Shown here one piece after another: positions 1 through 8,600 of a stretch of 28,725 nucleotides of DNA; positions within the stretch are counted from its first letter, which is position 1; each line of letters opens with the position of its first letter. The stretch spans positions 1 through 28,725 of the forward strand of contig URWK01000003.1 in assembly GCA_900551505.1 (NCBI GenBank), read 5' to 3'. Below the pieces are notes generated by a model. The model saw only the letters and a list, made by a program, of their open reading frames with translations. It did not search any database and was not told the origin of the DNA. This DNA comes from an uncultured Ruminococcus sp. GTDB taxonomy: Bacteria > Bacillota > Clostridia > Oscillospirales > Ruminococcaceae. The position numbers were made by a program, and so were the translations under genes.

Positions 1-237
1 TATAACTTTCAGCGGTGTAAGGCTCTTGAACGTTACCCCGAGCGAAGTTATGACCGTAAACCCACGGAAAATTATAAGCATTATCCTTACCCAGTTCGCA
101 CCCTTCAGCAAGGCAACTGCAAGAATTATTGTTATTATAACGCTTAGTAAAGTGTAATTCGCAAAGAACCAGCCGAATAATGCAATTAATATCATCGCAC
201 CGGCAACAAGCATAGTCTTGTTTTTCCCTCTGTTCAA
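1..237 (-). CDS. Small membrane protein, C-terminus cut by window edge
   Basis: An open frame on the minus strand begins at a TTG codon (237-235), preceded by a near-perfect ribosome binding site, AAGGAGGTGAAC, at 253-242. It runs without a stop to the window edge, 79 codons. The product starts MNRGKNKT and then has a hydrophobic segment at about residues 9-25, a second at about 28-43, and a possible third at about 50-62, so it is an integral membrane protein with at least two helices. I do not recognise the family. It begins 30 bp after rsfS and is probably co-transcribed with it. The ribosome binding site makes the TTG start convincing although the codon is weak. Confidence 0.75.
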   Translation of the reverse strand, partial: MNRGKNKTMLVAGAMILIALFGWFFANYTLLSVIITIILAVALLKGANWVRIMLIIFRGFTVITSLGVTFKSLTPLKVI

Positions 238-267
238 GGCTGTTCACCTCCTTAATCTGCCGGCATT

Positions 268-633
268 TCAGTTGTTTTCCTGAATGATTATATCTTTTAT
301 ATCAACGTACTTGCCGTCTGCCCAAAGTCTTTCAAGCTGATAATAATCTCTTGTTTCCTTGTTGAACACATGAACAACAATATCTGAATAGTCGAGAATT
401 ACCCAGTTTCCGGCCTGATAACCTTCTGTACGAGTAGGCTTCAGCCCGAGTTTTTCAAAAAGTTGAAATTCAACTTCATCGGCAAGTGTTTTTGTATGAA
501 CTGTACTTGTACCGTTTGCAATCACAAAATAGTCTGCAATAACTGTAAGGTCAGAAATACCGATAACTTCAATATCTTCTGCTCTTTTGCTGTCGAGTGA
601 TTTTACTATAAGTTCAAGTGTTTTGTTTTCCAT
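268..633 (-). CDS. rsfS: Ribosomal silencing factor RsfS
   Basis: RsfS (DUF143/Iojap family) binds ribosomal protein L14 on the 50S subunit and blocks subunit joining, reducing translation under nutrient limitation. The 121-residue product has the family layout: an N-terminal helix (ENKTLELIVKSL), the strand IGISDLTVIADYFVIANGTS, the central TRTEGYQAGNWVILDYSDIVVHVF and the C-terminal RDYYQLERLWADG, close to the conserved YYxLExLW ending. I place the start at ATG 633, which has AAGAGG a few bases upstream. A longer reading from TTG at 660 has no ribosome binding site. It follows nadD, yqeK and an LCP gene, matching the common Firmicute order yhbY-nadD-yqeK-rsfS. Confidence 0.95.
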   Translation of the reverse strand: MENKTLELIVKSLDSKRAEDIEVIGISDLTVIADYFVIANGTSTVHTKTLADEVEFQLFEKLGLKPTRTEGYQAGNWVILDYSDIVVHVFNKETRDYYQLERLWADGKYVDIKDIIIQENN

Positions 634-666
634 TTTAAACCTCTTTTCTGTATATACCAATCTGTG

Positions 667-1794
667 TTACTGCGTGGTTTCCGTAGTTTCAGTAATTTCT
701 TCCTTCTTCTGACCCGGAGTAGCACCATTTATAAGTGACTGGAAGTCATCTTCCGTATTTTCATACCATTCGCCTGTATTTACAAGTTCCTCAATAGGCA
801 TGATAATTGCAGGAACTTCCCTCTGATACGGTCTGAAATATTTGTTAAGCATATCTGCAGTTGAATCTCTGTGTATTGACCAAACCGCCTGGTCACCATA
901 CATATAACCTTCGCCCGGTATCATGAATACTTTCGTCTGGGCGAGGTCTACGCCAAGACAGAAATTCGCAAGCTCTGTTATATCATTTACGGAAAGGTCT
1001 GTTCTTACGCTTTTCATAACTGTAGGAAGAACATTTACAATTTCCTTAATACCCATATTTTTTGCTTTTTCCATGCAGGCAGCCAAAAATAATCTCTGAA
1101 CTTTCATTCTGCCGGTATCGCCTTCAACATATTCTCTTCTGAAACGCACAAACCATTCGGCTTGCTGACCGTTAAGGGTCTGTGGACCTGCTTCGATAAT
1201 CTTGTCCGCTTCGTAAACTATCCTCTCTGGAACGTCAATCTGTATGCCGCCTATTGCATCAATGATATTTACAAGGTCCTGACAACCTATCATTACATAA
1301 TGGTCAACCGGAAGATAAAATTGGTCATTGATAATTTCAACTACTCTGTTTATAGGCGAGAGTTCCTGATTTCCCTCAAGGTATGCCGCATTTATCTTTC
1401 CTGTAGAACCGATTCCTACATATGAATCTCTTGGAATCTGGAGAATTTTTATTCTCTGTTCTTTGATATCGAGCGACACAAGTATCATTACATCGGTGTG
1501 ACCTTCTTCTTCGTCCATTCCAAGACAAAGTATATTAACCTGATTTTCGACAATCTGGTCTATATCAAGGTCATCATCATCATATTCACTGTCCACATTT
1601 GAAAATTCAAGCTTATTCTCAACTGTTCCTTCATTACCTATAAGCGGTTTCCAGTTCATAAGTGCATGATAACACATTGCTCCGACCATAAAAGCCGCAC
1701 ACGCTATCGCAACACCTGCAATAACTTTCTGTGAAAGCGTCATTTTCTTATACTTTTTCTTTTTTGCCTTGGATTCTGTATTGTGGGAAGCCAT
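667..1794 (-). CDS. LytR-CpsA-Psr (LCP) family cell-wall glycopolymer transferase
   Basis: LCP proteins transfer undecaprenyl-linked glycopolymers such as teichoic acids or capsule to peptidoglycan on the outer face of the membrane. The 375-residue protein has a short Lys-rich cytoplasmic N-terminus (residues 1-22), one membrane helix (about 23-45), an acidic linker (68-80) and the LCP catalytic domain (about 87-290). Family landmarks are ILCLGMD (88-94), HTDVMILVSLD (99-109), the QIPRDSYV motif with Arg122-Asp123, and a GDTGRMKVQR segment. The tail ends in a Thr/Glu stretch. It starts at ATG 1794 with GAGGA just upstream and sits between yqeK and rsfS, an arrangement I believe is usual in Clostridia. 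The exact polymer substrate cannot be told. Confidence 0.92.
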   Translation of the reverse strand: MASHNTESKAKKKKYKKMTLSQKVIAGVAIACAAFMVGAMCYHALMNWKPLIGNEGTVENKLEFSNVDSEYDDDDLDIDQIVENQVNILCLGMDEEEGHTDVMILVSLDIKEQRIKILQIPRDSYVGIGSTGKINAAYLEGNQELSPINRVVEIINDQFYLPVDHYVMIGCQDLVNIIDAIGGIQIDVPERIVYEADKIIEAGPQTLNGQQAEWFVRFRREYVEGDTGRMKVQRLFLAACMEKAKNMGIKEIVNVLPTVMKSVRTDLSVNDITELANFCLGVDLAQTKVFMIPGEGYMYGDQAVWSIHRDSTADMLNKYFRPYQREVPAIIMPIEELVNTGEWYENTEDDFQSLINGATPGQKKEEITETTETTQ

Positions 1795-1880
1795 TTCCTC
1801 ATTTCCTGCCTTTCATGTTATCCTTTTCTTTTTTCCGTTACAAAAATAAAGACCTGCTCAGCAATAAGAAATCTCTGCAA

Positions 1881-2495
1881 TTACTTTTTATCGCTGTTTT
1901 TCTTTTTATCCTTTTCTTTCTTTTTCTGTGTCATCACATAAGCATATTGATTATATGCCTGTACCGTGTATTCGGGAATAAAACCGTTCTTTTCTGTCAC
2001 ACTTGCCATAGAAAATTTCAGAGCCTCAAGCATAGCTTTGTTAAGGTCGTTTCTTGCAATCTTTCTCATTCTGTCAACATCTTTATAAGTTCTGTCGGCA
2101 GAAGTCAGGTCAGCCATATATACTATTTCTTCAAGCCTTGACATTCCTGCACGTCCGACAGTATGGAAACGGATAGCATTTATAATATCCGGGTCAGAAA
2201 CTTTCAGGCTCTCTCTCACATACCAAGCCCCTGCTATAGCGTGCCACAAGGGAGGTGACAATAATTCTTCACGGGTCACTGAAAGACCGCTTTTCATTAC
2301 CATTTCCCGCTGTTCTTCGGGAGGCAGCTCTTTACATATATCATGCAGAAGTCCTGCTAAATACGCTTTGTCAGGGTTTTCCCCGTAAATAAAAGATAAA
2401 CGATAACTTTCGTCAGCAACGTTCATCGAATGCACAAAACGTTTCTTTGAAAGTCTGTTTCTGAGAAGTTCAAGTTTTTCCATTATGTTATCCAA
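1881..2495 (-). CDS. yqeK: HD-domain symmetrical diadenosine tetraphosphatase YqeK
   Basis: YqeK is an HD-superfamily hydrolase of Ap4A, an alarmone released by aminoacyl-tRNA synthetases under stress. The 204-residue product shows the metal ligands in order: His22 in FVHSMNVA, the His51-Asp52 pair in GLLHDICKEL, the FHTVGRAGMS region and the later Asp in YMADLTSADR. It ends in a Lys-rich tail (KKKEKDKKKN). The start is taken as TTG 2495 with a GTGGTGA element close upstream. An ATG four codons in (2483) is possible but lies farther from that element. It lies 15 bp after nadD, and the nadD-yqeK pair is conserved in Firmicutes. Confidence 0.92.
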   Translation of the reverse strand: MDNIMEKLELLRNRLSKKRFVHSMNVADESYRLSFIYGENPDKAYLAGLLHDICKELPPEEQREMVMKSGLSVTREELLSPPLWHAIAGAWYVRESLKVSDPDIINAIRFHTVGRAGMSRLEEIVYMADLTSADRTYKDVDRMRKIARNDLNKAMLEALKFSMASVTEKNGFIPEYTVQAYNQYAYVMTQKKKEKDKKKNSDKK

Positions 2496-2510
2496 AATAT
2501 CACCACATCT

Positions 2511-3107
2511 TCAGCTCAAATATAATTTTTTCAGTCTAATATATTGTACTACTTTTATATTCAAATAGCAAGAACAATCAATGTTATTTTTCAGATTTTT
2601 TCTTATGAGCGTTGAAGATACCGTAATTGGCGGAACATCTGTTATATTTATTCTGCCATACTTAGAAAGGCTTTCAGCTTTTTCAGTAAGCTCTGACATA
2701 TCGCCATTCTGCCTTGACACGACTGCAAGAGTGACATTTTTCATGATTTCCTCAAACTCTCTCCACTCATCAAAGGTAAGCAACATATCGCTTCCTATAA
2801 GCAGAAAAAGTTCATCATCGGGAAATTTTTCACGGAAATGACGGACTGTATTTATTGTATAACTCACTTCATTTCTTTTAAGCTCGAAATCACTTACTTC
2901 AAGCCCTTTAATGTCCTCCGTTGCAAGCCTGCACATCTCAAGCCTGTCAGCCCCCGAAACATATTCCGAACTGTCACGGTGCGGTGAAATTCTTGACGGT
3001 AAAAGTATCACCCTGTCAAGTTTAAGGCTGTCCCTCACGCTTTCCGCAAGGTGTATATGCCCATTGTGTATCGGGTTAAAGCTTCCTCCGAAAATACCTG
3101 TCTTCAT
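2511..3107 (-). CDS. nadD: Nicotinate-nucleotide adenylyltransferase
   Basis: NadD joins nicotinate mononucleotide to ATP, giving deamido-NAD in NAD biosynthesis. The 198-residue sequence has the nucleotidyltransferase signature GGSFNPIHNGH near the N-terminus (residues 7-17), then PSRISPHRD, LIGSDMLLTFDEW, and the second ATP-binding motif SSTLIRKNL near the C-terminus. Length fits the family. It begins at ATG 3107, only 4 bp after the yhbY stop, with no strong ribosome binding site, so translational coupling to yhbY is likely. Confidence 0.96.
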   Translation of the reverse strand: MKTGIFGGSFNPIHNGHIHLAESVRDSLKLDRVILLPSRISPHRDSSEYVSGADRLEMCRLATEDIKGLEVSDFELKRNEVSYTINTVRHFREKFPDDELFLLIGSDMLLTFDEWREFEEIMKNVTLAVVSRQNGDMSELTEKAESLSKYGRINITDVPPITVSSTLIRKNLKNNIDCSCYLNIKVVQYIRLKKLYLS

Positions 3108-3111
3108 AGTC

Positions 3112-3405
3112 TTATTTAAGTTCTATAACAGGATTTTTTTCATTGCGTCTGTAAAGTACAATCTTGCTTCCGATAGTCTGCACAAGTTCGGAATTTGTCT
3201 TTTCCGCAAGAATGTTTCCTGCTTCTCTCGGTGAATATTCCATACAGTTTTCAAGCACTCTGAGTTTTATAATTTCCCTTGCTTCAAGTGCATCGTCAAC
3301 CTGTTTTATAAGGTTATCGCTTATACCACCTTTCCCAATCTGAAAAATTGTGTCGATATTCATTGCGATTCCTTTAAGTTTTGCCCGCTGTTTACTTGTA
3401 ATCAT
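3112..3405 (-). CDS. yhbY: CRM-domain ribosome assembly RNA-binding protein YhbY/YqeI
   Basis: This 97-residue protein is a single CRM domain that associates with pre-50S particles. It shows the family start SKQRAKLKGIA, the GxxG-type RNA-binding loop in FQIGKGGIS (about residues 22-30), LIKQVDDALEAREIIKLRVL, and the late IVLYRRN strand. The start is ATG 3405 with GAGGAG upstream. It lies 20 bp after rdgB and 4 bp before nadD. The equivalent B. subtilis gene is yqeI, also next to nadD. Confidence 0.93.
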   Translation of the reverse strand: MITSKQRAKLKGIAMNIDTIFQIGKGGISDNLIKQVDDALEAREIIKLRVLENCMEYSPREAGNILAEKTNSELVQTIGSKIVLYRRNEKNPVIELK

Positions 3406-3425
3406 ATATTTATTAATCTCCTCAA

Positions 3426-3998
3426 TTATCTGTTGTTAAGCACTACAGACAATTTTTTAAGTGCGTTGCTTCTGTGGCTTACGGAATTTTTCTGTTCCGC
3501 AGGGATTTCAGCGAAAGACTTTCCGTCATACATGAAAATCGGGTCGTAGCCAAAGCCGTTTTCACCAATGGGTTCGTAACCGATTTTGCCTTCACAAGTT
3601 CCTCTGACTACTGTTTTTTCTCCGTTTTCGGCTATATAACAGATACAGCATACAAATCTTGCGGTTCTCTTTTCATCGGGAACGTCTTTCATTTCCTCAA
3701 GTATTTTAAGACACTTTTCGGCATCGCTTATATCTCCGCCGTACCTTGCCGAATAAATCCCCGGTCTGCCGTCAAGTGCATCTACTTCAAGTCCGCTGTC
3801 ATCTGCAATTACTGCACATTCAGAAAGCTTGTGAACGGCATTTGCCTTGAGAAAAGCATTTTCTTCAAATGTCGAACCTGTTTCCTCCACTTCAAGCTTT
3901 ATGCCTGCCTGTGACTGCGAAATTATTTCAGCGTCCTTTACTATCCCCGAAAATTCACGGAGCTTGTTTTTATTGTTTGATGCAAGAATTATTTTCAT
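3426..3998 (-). CDS. rdgB: XTP/dITP diphosphatase (RdgB/HAM1 family)
   Basis: This house-cleaning enzyme hydrolyses ITP, dITP and XTP to monophosphates, keeping deaminated purines out of DNA and RNA. The 190-residue product has the family N-terminus IILASNNKNKLREF, the central LEVEETGSTFEENAFLKA, VIADDSGLEVDALDGRPGIYSARYGG, the GFGYDPIF strand and the C-terminal base-recognition motif SHRSNALKKL. The start is ATG 3998 with GAGGAG upstream, 14 bp after the ftsY stop. Confidence 0.97.
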   Translation of the reverse strand: MKIILASNNKNKLREFSGIVKDAEIISQSQAGIKLEVEETGSTFEENAFLKANAVHKLSECAVIADDSGLEVDALDGRPGIYSARYGGDISDAEKCLKILEEMKDVPDEKRTARFVCCICYIAENGEKTVVRGTCEGKIGYEPIGENGFGYDPIFMYDGKSFAEIPAEQKNSVSHRSNALKKLSVVLNNR

Positions 3999-4012
3999 TT
4001 CCTACTCCTCAC

Positions 4013-5614
4013 TTACTTTTTACCGAAACCGAAAAAACCTTTTTTCTTTGGTTTTTCTTCCTGTGAGTCTTCGTCCTTGTCCTTCTTTCTGAAAAGTCCG
4101 AAGAAACCGCCTTTTTTCTTTGTGTCTTCCTGTTCTTCGTCATCGTCTTCCTCAAGGTCTTCTTCATCAACGTAAGTGGTGATAATGTCTTCAAGGTCAT
4201 AAGCTTCATCAGGAATATTAACCTCGAATTTCGGTGGTTCTTCAGGAATATTTACTTCAAATCTCTTTTTAGGAGCTTCAATAACATCTTCAACCATTCC
4301 CGAATCCTCAATAATTTCTTCTTCAACCTTTTCGGGTTCTGTTTCTTCAACTATAATTTCTTCCTGCTCAATTATTTCAGGTTCTTCAACTATGGTTTCT
4401 TCTTCAGGTTCGATTACCTCAGCTTCTTCAATTACGGTTTCTTCTTCAGGTTCAATTACCTCAGCTTCTTCAATTACGGTTTCTTCTTCAGGTTCGATTA
4501 CTTCAGGTTCTTCAACTACAGTTTCTTCTTCCTGCTCAATTGTTTTGGGGTCTTCTTTCTTCTTTCCGAAAATTCCGAAGAATCCGCCTTTCTTCTTAGG
4601 CTGTTCGTCTGTTTCCTCAATGGTTTCTTCCGATACGGCTGTTTCTTCCGCAATTTCATCATCGGATTTCTGTTCTATGAATTTGATTTCTTCTTCATCA
4701 TCGTAAGTACCGCCGAACAGAGCCTTGACAAACATTTTGCTGTTAAACGGCTGTAAATCGTCTATCTTTTCGCCTACGCCTATGAGCTTCACAGGTATAC
4801 CAAGTTCATTCTTTATCGAAATAACTATACCGCCTTTCGCCGTACCGTCAAGTTTCGTAAGCACTATACCCGTAATGTCCGCAACTTCCTTGAACAATCT
4901 CGCCTGGTTTACCGCATTCTGTCCCGTGGTTGCATCAAGCACAAGCAAAATTTCCTTTGCACTGTCGGGGGCTTTGTCGTTTATAATTCTGCCTATTTTC
5001 GCAAGCTCCGTCATAAGATTTTTCTTATTATGAAGTCTTCCCGCAGTATCGCAAATCAATACGTCACAACCTCTTGCCTTAGCCGCATCAATAGCATCGA
5101 ATACTACAGACGCAGGGTCAGAACCTTCAGAATGTTTCACAATGTCAACGCCTGCTCTTTCCGTCCACACTTCAAGCTGTTCAATTGCGGCAGCTCTGAA
5201 AGTATCGGCGGCGGCTACAAGAACCTTTTTACCGTCATCTTTAAGCTGTTTGCAAAGCTTGCCTATAGTTGTGGTCTTGCCTGCACCGTTTACGCCTATA
5301 ACCATGATAATTGACGGCTTGGTCGATATGTCAAGCAACCGGTCTTCACCTATCATATCTGTAATTACTTCTTCAAGCAGTGCCATTATTTCCTTTGGGT
5401 CTGTAATACCACGTTCCTTAATCTTTTTTCTTAGCTGATTACAAATTTCCGTAGATGTCTGAACCCCCATATCGCTCATAATCATAGTTTCTTCAAGTTC
5501 GTCAAAAAGGTCTTCATCTATCTTTGTAAATGAGTTTATAACGCCCTGAAATTTTGACATCATGGATTCTTTTGTTTTAAGAAGTCCCGTTTTAATCTTA
5601 TCAAAAATACTCAT
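4013..5614 (-). CDS. ftsY: Signal recognition particle receptor FtsY with a long acidic repetitive C-terminal tail
   Basis: FtsY is the GTPase receptor that docks SRP-bound ribosomes at the membrane. Residues 1-302 form an ordinary NG domain: GVNGAGKTTT (107-116), DTFRAAA (137-143), DTAGR (189-193), TKLDG (253-257) and the FVKALFGG end. The 533-residue protein is odd in then continuing for about 230 residues. This tail is strongly acidic, includes four copies of a 14-residue unit (362-417), and carries three basic-aromatic motifs: KKGGFFGIFGKKK near 341-353, KKKGGFFGLFRKK near 499-511, and KKKGFFGFGKK at the end. In E. coli the acidic A domain and a Lys/Gly-Phe-Phe membrane-targeting motif lie at the N-terminus, so here an analogous module seems to sit at the C-terminus (inference). 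It starts 21 bp after smc, with GAGAGGAG about 11 bases before the ATG. Confidence 0.95.
   Translation of the reverse strand: MSIFDKIKTGLLKTKESMMSKFQGVINSFTKIDEDLFDELEETMIMSDMGVQTSTEICNQLRKKIKERGITDPKEIMALLEEVITDMIGEDRLLDISTKPSIIMVIGVNGAGKTTTIGKLCKQLKDDGKKVLVAAADTFRAAAIEQLEVWTERAGVDIVKHSEGSDPASVVFDAIDAAKARGCDVLICDTAGRLHNKKNLMTELAKIGRIINDKAPDSAKEILLVLDATTGQNAVNQARLFKEVADITGIVLTKLDGTAKGGIVISIKNELGIPVKLIGVGEKIDDLQPFNSKMFVKALFGGTYDDEEEIKFIEQKSDDEIAEETAVSEETIEETDEQPKKKGGFFGIFGKKKEDPKTIEQEEETVVEEPEVIEPEEETVIEEAEVIEPEEETVIEEAEVIEPEEETIVEEPEIIEQEEIIVEETEPEKVEEEIIEDSGMVEDVIEAPKKRFEVNIPEEPPKFEVNIPDEAYDLEDIITTYVDEEDLEEDDDEEQEDTKKKGGFFGLFRKKDKDEDSQEEKPKKKGFFGFGKK
4364..4531 (-). repeat. Four tandem 42-bp units inside ftsY
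   Basis: Four in-frame units of 42 bp encode EEET(V/I)(V/I)EE(P/A)E(V/I)IE(P/Q), residues 362-417 of FtsY. The two central units are nearly identical in DNA as well as protein, while the outer ones have drifted. This suggests expansion by recombination or slippage with selection for acidic composition. The copy number may vary between strains. Confidence 0.85.
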
Positions 5615-5635
5615 AAGCTTTTTTCGCTCCTCTCT

Positions 5636-8600
5636 TTAATCCGGTGTCTGTTCTAATTTCATAAGTTTTGAAATGCCGTTATCCTGCATAGTCACTCCAT
5701 AAAGTATATCGGCAGTTTCCATAGTGCCTCTCCTGTGGGTAACTGCAATGAATTGCGTGGTCTGCGTGAATTTCCTGAGATATTCAGCATATCGCTTCAC
5801 ATTGACTTCATCAAGTGCCGCATCTATTTCATCAAGAATACAGAATGGTGCGGGATTAACCGAAAGTATAGCAAAATATATGGCTATCGCAACAAAAGCC
5901 TGCTCCCCTCCCGAAAGAGATATTAAGTTCTTTATCACCTTTCCCGGTGGAGTAACTTCAATTTCTATACCGGTTTCAAGCGGATTTTCCGGCTCTGTAA
6001 GTTTAAGCTGTGCTTTACCGCCTCCGAAAAGGTCTGTGAAAATCCTTCCGAAATTTTCGTTTATCTGCGTGAAACTTTCGGTAAAGATTTTTTTCATGTC
6101 ACCCGTAAGTTCCGATATGAGTTTTTCAAGTTCCGCTTTTGATTTTCTCACATCGTCAAGCTGTGCCGACATGAAATTATATCGCTCTGAAACTTCCTTA
6201 TATTCCTCAATCGCACCTATATTAACATCGCCCAGCTCCTTAATCTGCTTTTTCAGCACATCAAGTTGCAGTTGTGTCTTTTCGGTATCTCCGGCAGGTT
6301 CGGCAAGCTTTTCGGCTTCCGAGCGTGTCAGTTCGTATTCCTCCCACATTTTAAGAATAATTTCATCAGATTGTTTTGAAACAGCGGTTTTCTTTTCTTC
6401 TGTCCTGCTGAGTTCACGGGAGATATTCTCTTTCCGGTTAAGTACCTTTTTAAGCTCTGCCCTTATCTGTGTTATTATTGTTTCTATGTTATCATGATTT
6501 TTGCGGTATTCAAGGACTTTTTCTTTATATTTTTCTATATTTTTGGTTAATTCTGTACACTTTTTTTCAAGTTCGACAATGCAAGCTTTCTTTTTCTCTG
6601 TGTCTTTTTTGAGAATTTCAATAGCGGTTATACTTTCATTGCACAATCTCACTAAATTTCTCTGTTCGGTTTCTGCCGAAAGCTTTTCTTTAGTAGTTGC
6701 TTCAATGTCCTTTTCGACCTCTACAAGACGGATTTTCAAATCTGATACGGAATTGCCGAGCAATTTCTGTTTTTCAGCCATACTGTTTATTATTTCGGCA
6801 TCTCCGCTCATACTGTCTTTGATTTCTGAAATATCCGTTGCGAGCTGTTCGGAATCTTTTTCCGCCTGCTCAATTTTTGTTTCAAGGTTTTCAGCCGTTT
6901 CAAGCAATATTTTTGTTTCCGCTTCAAAGGTCTTGTCTTCATCGCTGAACTGTATAAGCAATTTCTTTTTTGCATTTGTTTCGGCTTCAATTTTTATTTT
7001 TTCCGCCTCTATGTCCGATTGTTGCTTATGTACGTTTTCTTCTTTTTCTATGTAGTCAAGGAGTTGATTTTCGATTTCCTTACGCTTTTCGATAAGCCGG
7101 TGATATTCTTTTTCCAGCTTTTCATTTACTTTAAGCAATTCTTCCGTTTCAGATTTACGGGTAAGTATTCCGCCCGACTTCATAAGAGAACCACCCGTAA
7201 ATGAACCACCTGCATTTATTATCTGTCCGTCAAGTGTTACTATTTTAAATCTGTAACCGTGATTCTGTGCAATTGCCGTAGCATTCCTGAGATTGTCGGC
7301 AACTACAATTCTTCCGAGCACAGACGAAATAATTACCCTGTAACGTTCATCGGTCTGCACAAGCGTATCCGCCATGCCTGTATATCCTTTTTCGGCTTCT
7401 ATGTCCGAAGTATCAAAGTTCTGTCCTCTGACCGAAGTCAACGGCAAAAATGTAGCTCTGCCCGCATTTTTCTTTTTGAGATACTCAATAGCTTCTTCCG
7501 CCGTGTTCTCATTCTCGACAACTATATTTTGTACCGCATTCCCAAGTGCTGTCTGAACTGCTGTGGCGTATTCCGATTTAACGGTTATGAGTTGTGAAAC
7601 CGTTCCGAGAATTTCAGTGTGCTTTTTGCCGTATTTAAGAACTGCTTTTACACCTGTTGAAAAACCTTCCATAGTCTTTTCAAGCTCTCCGAGAATTTTA
7701 AGTCTGTGCTTTGTATCGCTAAGTTCCTTTTCTTCATGCAGAACTTCTTTTTTTGCCTGTTCATACAGTTCGGTAAATTCTCTTTTTTTATTACATATTT
7801 GTGTATAGCCTATCATATTGTCAACGGCTTTTCGTTTGACTGTTTCCGATTGTTCAAGCAGTTCGCTTATTTCAGCCTTTAATTGTTCTGTCTTCTCCTG
7901 ACGCTGGGCAAGCTTTGTTTCCGAATCTTCTATACGTTTCCGTGCGTCTGCAAGGTTATTTCTGAAATTTTCAAGCTGTGTAAAGGTTTCTGCCCTTTTA
8001 AGTTCCTTTTCATGAAGCATTTTTTCGGCAGCTTCACTTTTGCTTTTAACTTTTTCGGTTTCAAGGTTATGTTCTTCAAGTTGTTTTTCGGTTTCTGCAA
8101 GTTCTGCCCTCAAAGCTTCCGCCTGCTTTTCAAATCCGCCGATTTTTAAAGAATATTCTGAAATCTGTTCTGCAATCAGAAGTTTGCTATTTTCGCTGTC
8201 TGCAATACGCTTTTCGTTTTCTTCAATGAGAACCTTGTAATGTTCCGTTTCATTCTGGGCAACCGCAATTTGTGAATGGCATTCGGAAAGAATTTTTTCG
8301 GTTTGGGAAGTTTTCGTTCTGAAACTTTCTTCAAGCGTTGTAGCTTCTCTCATTTTTTCGTAATTGTCACTTATTTTCTGTTCATCTTCCGATTCCGCCC
8401 TTTCCGCCTGCTCATATTCGGCGGTTTTCAGCAATATTTTATCGCTAAGTTCTGAAACACTCTTTGTTATTTCCTCAAGCCTCTTAAGCCATATCGAAAG
8501 TTCGGCGGTTTTTTTCTGCCCTGCAAGTTTAATATATTTCTGTGCCTTTTCGGACTGGATTTGAAGAGGTTCTATACGCTGTTCAAGTTCCGTAGCAATA

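Noticed and set aside
4364..4531. Repeats considered as a CRISPR-like array
   Set aside because: The units are directly adjacent, in frame and without unique spacers; they encode an acidic protein repeat.
5724..6497. Long plus-strand open frame (257 codons) opposite smc
   Set aside because: It is antisense to the conserved SMC head and coiled coil, is Ser/Phe-rich as expected from complementing Glu/Lys codons, and has no independent support.
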